Shown here piece after piece: positions 8,196 through 16,347 of a stretch of DNA of 64,000 bases. Origin of the DNA: Lignipirellula cremea (lineage in GTDB: Bacteria; Planctomycetota; Planctomycetia; Pirellulales; Pirellulaceae); contig NZ_CP036433.1 in assembly GCF_007751035.1 (NCBI RefSeq), forward strand, positions 8,847,001-8,911,000. The letters are read 5' to 3'. The notes beneath the pieces are model-generated. The model did no database searches, was not told the DNA's origin, and saw only the letters and a list, made by a program, of their open reading frames with translations. The position numbers were made by a program, and so were the translations under genes. How positions within the stretch are numbered: position 1 is the stretch's first letter; each line of letters opens with the position of its first letter.

Positions 8196-9691
8196 CAGGG
8201 CTTTAAAGCTAGCACCACCTCCCCGGCGGTGTGGGGTGACGCGTTGGCTCGGATTGCAATAATTGCAGTAGAACTAACCATTTACGGCAATTCGGAGGCG
8301 TATCATGATTCTCGGCGAGGTGTTTGCGCGGTTTGAAAAGGAGGGTCCCATCCCCGTCATGACCAAAGCGGCGCTCGGTGCGGCCTTGACGCCGGATCGG
8401 TTGGATCAGATCTTCGCCGACCATGCTGTGTCGCAACGGGTGTCGGAATTGTCGTTTTCGGTGTTGGTCAATTTGATGGGCATGGTGGTCGCCAAAACTC
8501 GCAAAAGCACCAACGCCGCTTATCAAGCTTGCAAGCAAGATATCTCCGTCTCCGTGAACAGCGTCTATGACAAACTCAACGGCGTTGAGCCGCTGGTGTC
8601 CGCCGCGTTGGTGCGCGAGACGGCGACGCTGTTTCGGGAACTGATCGAGCCGATGAACAGCGCCCGTCCCAGCCTGTTGCCCGGTTATCGCGTGCGCATC
8701 CTGGACGGCAATCATCCCGGCGCCACGCAGCATCGCATCCAGGAGTTACGGACCATCGCCGCCGGTCCTTTGCCAGGCGTGGTGCTGGCGGTGCTCGACC
8801 CCCAACTCGGTCTCATCGACGATGTGGAACTGGCGGAAGACGGCCATGCGCAAGAGCGTTCGCTGCTGATCGAGTTGATCAATCGCTTGGTGCCAGGCGA
8901 GGTGTGGGTCGCCGATCGCAATTTCTGCACGTCGGTGTTCCTCCAAGAGATCGCCTTGAATGAAGCGTTTTTCGTCATTCGGCAACACGCCGCGAATGTC
9001 CGCTGGAAGCCCACGGGAGACCGTGTTTTACGGGGCGAAAGCGAAACGGGCCAAGTCTTCGAGCAGTCCATTCTGATCACCGACGACTTTGGCGCCAAGC
9101 TGCCGGCTCGCCGCATCAGCGTCGAATTGTTCCAATCGGGCCGTGGCGGAGAACAGGAGATTCACATCCTTTCCAATCTGCCGGCGGACGTCGACGCAGT
9201 GACAATCTCTGACACATACCGCACGCGCTGGAGCATTGAAGCCGCCTTCAACGAACTGCGACTGTCGCTCAACAACGAGATCAACACGCTGGGCTATCCG
9301 CCGGCGGCGTTATTCGGTTTTAGCCTGGGACTGGTGATTTTCAATGCGTTGGCTGTAGTGAAAGCCGCGCTGCGGGCGGCGCACGGCGTGGAAAAGATTG
9401 AGAAGAATTTTTCCTTCTACTACATGGCGGATGAAATGAGCATGGTGTGGCGCGGCATGATGATCGCCATCCCGGAAGATGAATGGCGCGAAGCGCTGTC
9501 GCCTTTGACGCTGAAACAGTTATCAAAAATGTTAGTGGAGTTGGCGGGGAACGTGCGTCTATCCGCCTTTCAGAAACACAAACGCGGCCCAAAACGCCCG
9601 CCGCCGAAGCGAACCAAACGGAACGACCAACCCCACGTTTCCACCGCCAAAATTCTTGCTAAACGCAAGAAGTGCTAGCTTTAAAGCCCTG
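8196..9691 (+). mobile_element. Second IS4-family insertion sequence, complete (1496 bp)
   Basis: Perfect 20-bp terminal inverted repeats (CAGGGCTTTAAAGCTAGCAC at 8196-8215 and its complement at 9672-9691). They are flanked by perfect 11-bp direct repeats. One transposase gene fills the element. It is different in sequence from the first IS4-type element. Confidence 0.95.
8305..9678 (+). CDS. IS4-family transposase (second type)
   Basis: 457 residues. Catalytic residues: Asp in VRILDGNHP (about residue 133), Asp in EVWVADRNFC (about 207), and the Y-x2-R-x3-E-x6-K signature as YRTRWSIEAAFNELRL (about 306-321; the last position is R rather than K). The C-terminus is basic (KHKRGPKRPPPKRTKRN). 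It shares the fold but little sequence with the transposase at 5380-6744, so two separate lineages have inserted here. The start is supported by TTCGGAGGCG just upstream. Confidence 0.92.
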   Translation: MILGEVFARFEKEGPIPVMTKAALGAALTPDRLDQIFADHAVSQRVSELSFSVLVNLMGMVVAKTRKSTNAAYQACKQDISVSVNSVYDKLNGVEPLVSAALVRETATLFRELIEPMNSARPSLLPGYRVRILDGNHPGATQHRIQELRTIAAGPLPGVVLAVLDPQLGLIDDVELAEDGHAQERSLLIELINRLVPGEVWVADRNFCTSVFLQEIALNEAFFVIRQHAANVRWKPTGDRVLRGESETGQVFEQSILITDDFGAKLPARRISVELFQSGRGGEQEIHILSNLPADVDAVTISDTYRTRWSIEAAFNELRLSLNNEINTLGYPPAALFGFSLGLVIFNALAVVKAALRAAHGVEKIEKNFSFYYMADEMSMVWRGMMIAIPEDEWREALSPLTLKQLSKMLVELAGNVRLSAFQKHKRGPKRPPPKRTKRNDQPHVSTAKILAKRKKC

Positions 9692-9702
9692 ACCAACGAC
9701 AC
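9692..9702 (+). repeat. Right target-site duplication of second IS4-type element
   Basis: Second copy of ACCAACGACAC; see 8185-8195. Confidence 0.93.
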
Positions 9703-10020
9703 CAACCTGCCCGCCACAACCACCTGCATCTTGGGCCTCCACTTGCCGATGTGACTGCGGCGGAACAAACGTGCCGCGACGAAGCAGCCGAGGATCGCGA
9801 ATGGTTCCAGCAGAATCCTCATCGTGACAAACGAGAGCGGGCGGCAACTGCGTCGGAAGTGCAAGCCACGGGGTGCCCGCCCGGCACGCGAGTACTCGTC
9901 GTGCGAGGACCGTTCGGCATGCTGCTGCGGTGCTTCCTCGAAAACAGCTAAACAACAACGAGGAACGCCCGCCGGGAATCAGCCGGCGGGCGTTCTGAAA
10001 ACTAAGAGGAATACACTCTC

Positions 10021-10461
10021 ATGTCTAATGGTACGCTACCGAACGATGAGATCAACCCAGCTCATCGTCCGTCCGAGATTGTCATTCAGGTCAATGGGGA
10101 AACGATCAGTCTGCACCCCGCAGATTTGACCGCCCCCGACATGAACCGACAGGTGCGCGATCGAATCGAGACCGCCCACACAGTCGTCTTCCACGACTGG
10201 GAAGTCGTGCAGACGCTGCCGGAGAATGTGGCCCAGGAAATGATTGCGCTGGCAGCGATTAGCGGGCACGTTGTCGAGATCCATTGCAACGGGCAAGTGC
10301 TGCACAATCCTTTTCAGGCCACGCTGTCCATTCCGCTCGATCGGCGAAACCTCACTCAGGTGGCTCACACCATGGCCTGCGCTTCGACTTCGAGACCAGG
10401 GCCACTTCACCGATTGTACTGTTTGCGATCAACAGCAGGCGACATACCGGCTCGAATCTGA
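10021..10461 (+). CDS. Hypothetical island protein
   Basis: 146 residues from ATG 10021, with AAGAGGAA about 10 nt upstream. The first 110 residues (MSNGTLPNDEIN, IVIQVNGETISLHPADL, VVFHDWEVVQTLPENVAQEMIALAAISGHVVEIHCNGQ) look like a real folded protein. The tail after about residue 117 (TSRPGPLHRLYCLRS) changes character, suggesting a frameshift or a junction with the primase remnant that follows. I do not recognise the family. Its position among replication fragments suggests an accessory gene of a former mobile replicon. Confidence 0.55.
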   Translation: MSNGTLPNDEINPAHRPSEIVIQVNGETISLHPADLTAPDMNRQVRDRIETAHTVVFHDWEVVQTLPENVAQEMIALAAISGHVVEIHCNGQVLHNPFQATLSIPLDRRNLTQVAHTMACASTSRPGPLHRLYCLRSTAGDIPARI

Positions 10462-10747
10462 CCCGTTTCTTCAGTTCGTCGACGAGTGCTGCATGACCGG
10501 CCCGGAAGCGAGTGCCGCGTGCGGAGACCTTTACTCGGCATATCGACAGTTTTGTGAGGAAGCCGGCCGCAAAGCGAAATGTAGTTCGGAGTTCGGCAAA
10601 CAGGCCAAGGCTTTGGATGGTGTTCGCAAGACTCGACCCAGTAGGCAGGGTAGCCGGACATGGGTCTACGAAGGAATCGGGCTTGCACGCGGCGTTGCCG
10701 CCCAAAATGCCCGGAGGCGTAGTCGCGAGGAGGTCGCATCGGGGTGA
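10430..10747 (+). pseudogene. C-terminal remnant of a P4-type primase/helicase
   Basis: In the frame ending at 10747 the peptide ESDPFLQFVDECC, then GPEASAACGDLYSAYRQFCEE, FGKQAKALDGVRKTR and RTWVYEGIGL matches the C-terminal winged domain of phage/plasmid P4-family (D5-like) primase-helicases. The helicase and primase domains that should precede it are absent. Only about 100 codons of the usual 700-800 remain. It is a relic of a replicative mobile element. The left limit is approximate. Confidence 0.65.
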
Positions 10748-11232
10748 AGGATCTGTCCAGGATGATTCATCCTGGTTGGACCGGATGTTGGACGACCCTG
10801 GAAAGGCAAGAAGCATCCGGCTGTGAGAGTTCTGACAGCGATCTTCGGCAGGTGCTGCCGCCAAACCGAAAGTTCTCATCGGGCTGTGAGAGCTGTCACA
10901 AGGATGATCAGTCCATTCAGTCCAACGACCGTCCAAGATCGGTCCAGGGAGCGAATCTTCGTAACCTGTATTGAGATCATTGTTTATGTGTTTCGGTCCA
11001 ACCAGTCCAACTTGATTTCTTGTTTTGGGTAAGGAAAAGAAGAAGACAGTTTCTATTCGTTCACACACGTTTCCTTGCCGGAAGTCAGTTGGACCGGTTG
11101 GACTGATTCCTAAAAACCACGTTCGCCGAGGATGTCAGCAAGCTCGTCTTCGACGGGGCGTGGTCACGCACAGCGGGCAAAAAGCCGAACCGAACCACAT
11201 TGAAGAACACTCGACAACAAAGGATTCAATCC
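10748..11232. other. Non-coding stretch with an imperfect inverted repeat
   Basis: I see no convincing gene. CGGTCCAACCAGTCCAACTT at 10994-11013 and GTTGGACCGGTTGGACTG at 11088-11105 are near-complements and could form a long stem around about 75 nt, or could be binding sites. The repeated GTCCA words also occur at 10910-10945. It may be the control region of the primase-like gene that follows. Confidence 0.5.
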
Positions 11233-12309
11233 ATGCCATCCCCTCTCAATCCGCAACTTCACAATGCCCTGCTAAAAGCCTTCGGCGACGTACACATCGC
11301 CAATGAGGGTGAAACCTTCATTCCCTCGAAAGTCATCTATCGCGGTCGCCAGAGTTCGGAGGCTGCACATTCAGGAGAGTATTACAGCGTGGATTGTCCA
11401 TTCTGTCATGGACGGAAAAAGCTCTGGATAAATCACATGTGGGGAGTGAACGACCAGGGAGAGGATCACCTGTATTTGGCATGGTGTTATCGCTGCGAGC
11501 AGCCCTCCATTCGCGAAACCCAGAAGGAGCTTCGTGAACAGGTCTTTCCTTTCAGCTATGGCCTTCGTCAGAAGCGTTCAGATCTGCCGACTGCGACGTC
11601 ACCCTCAGAGGGCGAAACTATCAGTGCCCCAACACCGGTTGCGATCCCCGTTGGCCTGCTTCGTTTTCAGGACGATGTTGCTGCGAGCGCGGCAGATTAC
11701 CTTCGCGAGCGTGGCTTCGATCCTTTTGAGCTGGATGAGAAATGGGGCGTGCGATACTGCCCTTACGCGAATAACGTAAAACCTCGGATTCTTGATCGGA
11801 TCGTGATTCCGATCTATACTCTGCGACGCACACTCCAGTTCAGCCAGACAACCGAAGTCGTGCTCGCTGGGTGGCAGTCTCGCTGTATTGGTGACGATCC
11901 GTCAGGGACTCCCAAATATATGTGCATGCAGGGACTCAAGAAATCCCAGCTGCTCTACGGTCTGCCCCAGGCCGTGGACACCACGGGCCCCGTGGTGATC
12001 GTAGAGGGCGTCACCGACGTGTGGCGACTGGGTAGCCGCGCCGTTGCGGTACTTGGCAAGGCCGTCTCGCGTACGCAACAGCAGCTCCTCGTTCGGCACT
12101 TCCCGGGCCGACCCATTGTGGTGTTTTTCGACGACGGTGCCAAGGCAGAGGGTAATCTTGCCGCCGCTGCCATCCGTGCCATTCGTCAAGAATATGGTGA
12201 CCGCGCCCCTGTGGTCGTGGCAACGCCTCCAGCTGGTCGCGACGACGTAGGAGCATGTATGCCCGACGAAGCGTGGGCGGCGGTCTGGGCCGCCTTGCCA
12301 GGAAAATAG
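11233..12309 (+). CDS. Zinc-finger/Toprim primase-like protein
   Basis: 358 residues from ATG 11233 (AAAGGA about 10 nt upstream; an earlier in-frame ATG at 11200 is possible). The N-terminal zinc-binding segment has CPFC (about residue 56) and CYRC (about residue 87). The C-terminal Toprim fold shows the conserved Glu in VVIVEGVTDVWRLG (about 255-268) and the acidic pair in VVFFDDGAKAEGN (about 297-309). This arrangement is that of DnaG/gp4-type primase N-terminal parts. No helicase domain follows and the protein stops soon after the Toprim motif. It may prime replication of a mobile element or act in DNA repair. Family assignment is good, role inferred. Confidence 0.8.
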   Translation: MPSPLNPQLHNALLKAFGDVHIANEGETFIPSKVIYRGRQSSEAAHSGEYYSVDCPFCHGRKKLWINHMWGVNDQGEDHLYLAWCYRCEQPSIRETQKELREQVFPFSYGLRQKRSDLPTATSPSEGETISAPTPVAIPVGLLRFQDDVAASAADYLRERGFDPFELDEKWGVRYCPYANNVKPRILDRIVIPIYTLRRTLQFSQTTEVVLAGWQSRCIGDDPSGTPKYMCMQGLKKSQLLYGLPQAVDTTGPVVIVEGVTDVWRLGSRAVAVLGKAVSRTQQQLLVRHFPGRPIVVFFDDGAKAEGNLAAAAIRAIRQEYGDRAPVVVATPPAGRDDVGACMPDEAWAAVWAALPGK

Positions 12310-13086
12310 AAGTAGGCATCAGGCCCCCTTTCCCCTTTAACGCGGGCGCGTCGTCAGGCCGGGGCAACCATGGTCCGCGAGTCGGAAAATGACGTTTTAG
12401 GCGAGCAGAGCGCCCCAAAATGCCGATTTCTGGCCGCGGACACGGGATATACGGTCAATGGCATCGTCGGCGAGTCCCCTCCAGTGGCTCTCCACGCCGA
12501 GGTGCCGCCCGAGACGAAATCGCCGTATGCCTGGCCTTGCAAATGGTTTACGACGAACTGTTGCGACTGGCGGTGTCCTTGGTGGTTGCGCTCGCTCTCC
12601 TCCCTGGCGCTCCCAACCTGGGCGCGCCACCTGCTTGCAGCGCATTTGCCCGCTTTCGCGCGACTGGCAACGCTGCGATCAACGCAGGGGCGGGTAGCCG
12701 CTCCCTCCGCGGTGCAGGACCCTGCATTGGCCCATCGCCGTCATCGCGGAATGTCGCCAGGTGTGTGGAGGGTGCTCGGGCAGCGGCGGGGGTGGTTGAA
12801 AAGCAACGCCAGGCCCATCGCTCAAACGACTGGTTTTCCAGACTAATGACCCTGGGGCGAGGCCCGCCGTTGCGAGACGTCTTTCTGTGACTCAAGCCTG
12901 CGTTTCGAGGGGCGTTTTCCACCGCTGCTTACGTTCGTTCAACATCGCGCGGTACTTAGAAACCAACTACTGTGCGCGTCGTCAATCATTGACCGCCGTC
13001 AACGATTCAAGCAGTCCCCTAAATGGATTTGACGGGCACGAATCGGGGAGCGATAATCGAAAACGCTGCGGAAGGCGCTGGAAGGA
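12310..13086. other. Long stretch without recognised gene
   Basis: Several frames are open, but their translations are rich in R, A, P, W and H without family character, as expected of GC-rich non-coding DNA. It may be the remains of another mobile element. I found no clean inverted repeat or RNA. Confidence 0.45.
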
Positions 13087-13095
13087 ATGACGATT

Positions 13096-13653
13096 ATGTC
13101 GGACCCAACCATGTCTTCAGGTACCACACCGGTCGATGAATCCAAGAAAACCCCTGGCGTTACCGCTTTGATCAAGCGACTCAGCTTGATCTGGCGGAAT
13201 CATCAGAAAAAAGGAATCGAAGTCCGGTATCGGATTGGGGAGTTGTTAAACAAAAAACTTGGCTCCGAGCGTCAAAAGTACGCGAAGTCGGTGGTCAAGC
13301 GCGTGGCGATTGAGCTCGGCATCAATGCAACCAACGTGTGTCGGTTTCAACGATTTGCTGAGAAGTTCGCGACCTACGAAGCGTTTTGTGACCAGCATCC
13401 CACTGTCACCTCCTGGACGGGAGTGCGCGACTTGATTACCGAGTCTCGCAAGCCCGTAAGCGGTGGCCGACGAGATTTTGCGTTAGTTCGATCGTTGCAA
13501 TCAGCGGTCGCCTCGTTCAAGTCCCCGGAGCCTTTCGATTCGTCGAAGGCCGAGGAGATCAGTCGGCTGCTCCAAGAGTTATTCAATGCGGCAAGTTGCC
13601 GTGAAGAAGTACGATTGCCCGAACACAACGAAATGATTCAAGTCGCTTCATAG
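13096..13653 (+). CDS. Hypothetical island protein, helical
   Basis: 185 residues. ATG 13096 is preferred because GGAAGGA lies 9 nt upstream; ATG 13087 is too close to it. The middle part (VTALIKRLSLIWRNHQKKGI, YRIGELLNKKLGSERQKYAKSV) is helical. The segment VAIELGINATNVCRFQRFAEKF could be a helix-turn-helix, similar to plasmid-type DUF1016/Rep-associated proteins. No enzyme motif is visible. It lies immediately upstream of the IS66-type element. Function unknown. Confidence 0.6.
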   Translation: MSDPTMSSGTTPVDESKKTPGVTALIKRLSLIWRNHQKKGIEVRYRIGELLNKKLGSERQKYAKSVVKRVAIELGINATNVCRFQRFAEKFATYEAFCDQHPTVTSWTGVRDLITESRKPVSGGRRDFALVRSLQSAVASFKSPEPFDSSKAEEISRLLQELFNAASCREEVRLPEHNEMIQVAS

Positions 13654-13968
13654 CCATCCTTGAAGAAGGTCATGGCCACCTCTAGCAGGTTCGACCTGAC
13701 GGCACCCGCCGCCAGGCATACCGAGATTTGTTTTTGTTGGCGTCTTCCGCAGCCTTTTTTCTCAACCCTGATCGCGCTTGCTCGCCAAATGCTAAGAAAA
13801 AGCCTCACCCGCCCGGCCGCGATGGGCCGGGCGGACGAGACTTGATTGCGGTGGGTTAGTGCCGTCGATGATTTCGACGGTGTTGGTTTCCTTGATGGCT
13901 CGCCTGCTGAACGTAGCTGTCCAATCCGTGAAATCGGTGTTGGCTGATTCGCCGGTTTTCGACCATAT
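13654..13968. other. Non-coding stretch with strong GC-rich hairpin, left flank of IS66-type element
   Basis: CCGCCCGGCC...GGGCCGGGCGG at about 13810-13834 can form an 11-bp hairpin, perhaps a terminator for the gene before it. TGATTGCGG at 13843-13851 may be the left end of the IS66-type element. Confidence 0.5.
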
Positions 13969-15466
13969 TTGGGCATGGACGTTGAGCAACTCAAGGATGA
14001 CGCGGCGGGGGGGAGATTGTCGATCGACAGGTTGATCGATGTCATCGCCTCGCAGCAACGACGGATTGATGAGCTTGAGAAACAACTCAAAGAACTCAAG
14101 GGGAAGAGTCCGACTGAACGTCTCGATCAAGCTTATAGCGAAAAGGCGGAGCAACAACGCCAAGCCAAGACCGGCAGACGGAAACGAAAACGCAAGCAAG
14201 CCGGGCGAAACAAGACGGCTGACAAAATCAAACAGGCCAAGCGAACCGAAAGAGTCTTGCCGGCCCAGACTCGCCTGGACGACTGCTCGTTTTCGCACAC
14301 CCGCGTCGCGTGGCGGGTGGAGAATGGCCGGGCGGTGCTGGTCGCCTATGAGATTTATCGGTGCGGCAATCGCTTCGGAAAGCCCGCCGGACTGCTCGGC
14401 CGCAGCGAGTTCGGCATCGAAATCTTCGTCGCCATCGCCTACCAGGTCTACTGTGTCGGGCTGTCGATCGACAAAGCCTGTAAATTGCTCTCCTTCTTTC
14501 AGCAGTTGAATCTGAAAAAGAGCCAGGCAGACGCCTTGCTCAACCAACTTGCCCGAGCCTGGGAAAGTGAATTCGATTCGCTCTGCACGCTGCTGGCCCA
14601 CAGTGCGGTGGTCCACACCGATGAAACGTCCTGGAGCATCAACAGCGTGTGGGCTTTCTTGACTGACAAGCTCACCGTGTTGTTTTACGGCGTTCACAAA
14701 GACGGCGATACGTTGGCCCGGATTCTCGACAAGCAGACGTTTGCCGGCGTTCTGATCAGCGATGACGCGGCCGTCTACCGGGACTTCAGCAAGTCGCAGA
14801 AATGCTGGGCGCACCTGATTCGCAAGGCGATCAAGCTGACGCTTCAAGATCCCGAGAGCGCCGTTTATCGCAACTTTGCCGACCGTGTGCTGGAGATCTA
14901 TCGCACGGCCAAGCGGATCAAAGCGGATCGGCGTCTGAGCGATTCGACCCGTTTGGCTCGTGTCGCCGAGTTGGACGACGAACTGCTGCACTTGTGCTGC
15001 GCGCGATGGATTGATGACGACGTCAGCGGCGGCGAGATCGAAAACGACTACCGGCGTCTGTGCGATGAAATTATGCGATTGATGCTGAACCAAGAACTCT
15101 TCTTGTTTGTGACCGAACCGGCTGCCGACGGCAACAACAACGCGGCCGAACGTCAGCTACGCGACGACGCGACGGCCCGCAAAACGTGTCGCACGAGCAA
15201 GACGCCCCGTGGCGCGAAGCGTCGCAGTGTGATCTCCAGCGTGCTGCAGAGCATCGGCAAGCAGCTTGATCGCTTCACGCTTGAAGCGGTCATCGCCGAA
15301 GCGGCGAGGTGGCTGGAGGAGGGGGAAAGCTGCTTCGCCCGACAAGTCGAATCCCGCGGCCTTGGACCGCCAGGAACTCTCTCCTACGGCGACGAAACGA
15401 GCCTGCTCGACCAAGTCATCTTAGCCGCGGACGCCTAACCAAGCTCCCAACCCGTCCCGCAATCAG
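13843..15466 (+). mobile_element. IS66-family element, limits approximate
   Basis: A single IS66-type transposase gene with no accessory tnpA/tnpB genes. Short inverted ends TGATTGCGG (13843) and CCGCAATCA (15458-15466) may be the termini, but the match is short and I see no target duplication. Confidence 0.55.
13969..15438 (+). CDS. IS66-family transposase
   Basis: 489 residues. Residues about 20-50 form the coiled coil IDRLIDVIASQQRRIDELEK typical of IS66 TnpC proteins, then a lysine/arginine-rich linker. The catalytic domain shows VVHTDETSW (about residue 210), FAGVLISDDAAVYRDF (about 260) with KCWAHLIRKA, and the C-terminal Glu motif GNNNAAERQLRDDATARKTCRTS. It is slightly shorter than classical TnpC and belongs to the type that stands alone. 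The frame is intact, so the element may be mobile. Confidence 0.9.
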   Translation: MGMDVEQLKDDAAGGRLSIDRLIDVIASQQRRIDELEKQLKELKGKSPTERLDQAYSEKAEQQRQAKTGRRKRKRKQAGRNKTADKIKQAKRTERVLPAQTRLDDCSFSHTRVAWRVENGRAVLVAYEIYRCGNRFGKPAGLLGRSEFGIEIFVAIAYQVYCVGLSIDKACKLLSFFQQLNLKKSQADALLNQLARAWESEFDSLCTLLAHSAVVHTDETSWSINSVWAFLTDKLTVLFYGVHKDGDTLARILDKQTFAGVLISDDAAVYRDFSKSQKCWAHLIRKAIKLTLQDPESAVYRNFADRVLEIYRTAKRIKADRRLSDSTRLARVAELDDELLHLCCARWIDDDVSGGEIENDYRRLCDEIMRLMLNQELFLFVTEPAADGNNNAAERQLRDDATARKTCRTSKTPRGAKRRSVISSVLQSIGKQLDRFTLEAVIAEAARWLEEGESCFARQVESRGLGPPGTLSYGDETSLLDQVILAADA

Positions 15467-15504
15467 CCGCGCCGGTCGTTCATCCATGCGCACACTTTGG
15501 ACAG

Positions 15505-15579
15505 CTACTGCTGAACACCCATTTGGTAGCCCAGGTATCCGGCAGTTGCGAGCAGGCCGAGGCCAAATATTAACTCCAT
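15505..15579 (-). CDS. 24-residue single-span membrane peptide
   Basis: Reading from ATG 15579: MELIFGLGLLATAGYLGYQM GVQQ, then TAG. A strong AAAAGGAGACCGT precedes the start, and the whole peptide is one hydrophobic helix with small residues (GxxxG-like). It is the last member of a minus-strand series that runs from 19492 to 15783, which supports it being real. Such peptides often bind larger membrane proteins. Function unknown. Confidence 0.55.
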   Translation of the reverse strand: MELIFGLGLLATAGYLGYQMGVQQ

Positions 15580-15782
15580 ACGGTCTCCTTTTCGGTTAAA
15601 GTTGGTATTGTTCTCAGGCCTTTCCAGGCCCGGCATGGCTTGCGGTACGGGCATCCCCGCAGGCGACGGGATTCGCTGCCGAGTAGGGCAGATCGCACCG
15701 CTGATACTGACTGTTCGCGCGAAACGAAATGTAGTCGTCGCCAGTGAGGATCAGAGCGACTTTAGTGGGGCGGCGTACGCCA

Positions 15783-16292
15783 TCATCGCCGGCCGCTGCT
15801 GTCGCTCTCCTGCGGCTTGATGACGTCGATCAGCTGGCTGGCCTGGCCGATCGACAGGTCGTCGGGCCGAGCAACACCGAAACGGTCCCGCAACTCGCCG
15901 GCCAGGTCGACGTGAAACTTCCGAGAGATGGCGTGGAGGGCTTTCACCTGGGACGCGGTCGCCATGCGACTGCTGGGACGCTGCTGGGAACCGTATCCGT
16001 TCTCGTGGCGGTAGCCGTTGCCGTTGGCATGGTCCAGGCGACCGTTTGCGGGCGGATACTGGCCGTTGGTGTGGCCGTTGTTTTGACCATTGGCAACGTG
16101 GCCGCTGCCTTCCAACTCCTCGTCGACCGACGACCTAGCCATGCGGAACAGCTGCCGCACCCGTTCCCGCAAGGCGTCGGGTTCATTGGCCAGGCCGGCT
16201 TCGACTTCGAGTTCCAGGTTGACACTGGCTCCTCGCGAGCCGTAGTTCGCCTCGCCCACTTTGCGGCTGAGGCCTACGTTGAGTTTGAGCAT
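15783..16292 (-). CDS. Hypothetical protein with Asn/Gly-rich linker
   Basis: 169 residues, start supported by CAGGAGGATGATTCT directly before ATG 16292. N-terminal domain (about 1-60) MLKLNVGLSRKVGEANYGSR ... LELEVEAGLANEPDALRERVRQLF is beta-strand then helix. Residues 65-110 are a low-complexity N/G/H linker, and the C-terminal 55 residues ATASQVKALHAISRKFHVDL ... IGQASQLIDVIK look like a helix-hairpin module. It stands first downstream of the clamp-like gene on the same strand, 55 bp away. Known only as a conserved planctomycete island protein type (recollection); function not assigned. Confidence 0.75.
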   Translation of the reverse strand: MLKLNVGLSRKVGEANYGSRGASVNLELEVEAGLANEPDALRERVRQLFRMARSSVDEELEGSGHVANGQNNGHTNGQYPPANGRLDHANGNGYRHENGYGSQQRPSSRMATASQVKALHAISRKFHVDLAGELRDRFGVARPDDLSIGQASQLIDVIKPQESDSSGRR

Positions 16293-16347
16293 AGAATCAT
16301 CCTCCTGTATGTGCGTATGGGTTGCTTGACGCCGCGCGGCGGTGAGG

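Larger units (their letters stand above)
8178..9951 (+). pseudogene. Small unknown gene split by second IS4-type element
   Basis: Six codons (MSNQRH) lie before the element. The frame continues at 9703 once the element and one 11-bp duplication are removed and stops at 9951. The restored product is about 89 residues, starting MSNQRHQPARHNHLH and ending LLRCFLENS. I recognise no family. The exact in-frame reconstruction supports a genuine gene before insertion, although its small size leaves doubt. Confidence 0.55.

Noticed and set aside
12370-12890. Plus-strand open frames after the Toprim gene
   Set aside because: No ribosome site, no family character and mutually overlapping frames; typical of GC-rich non-coding DNA.
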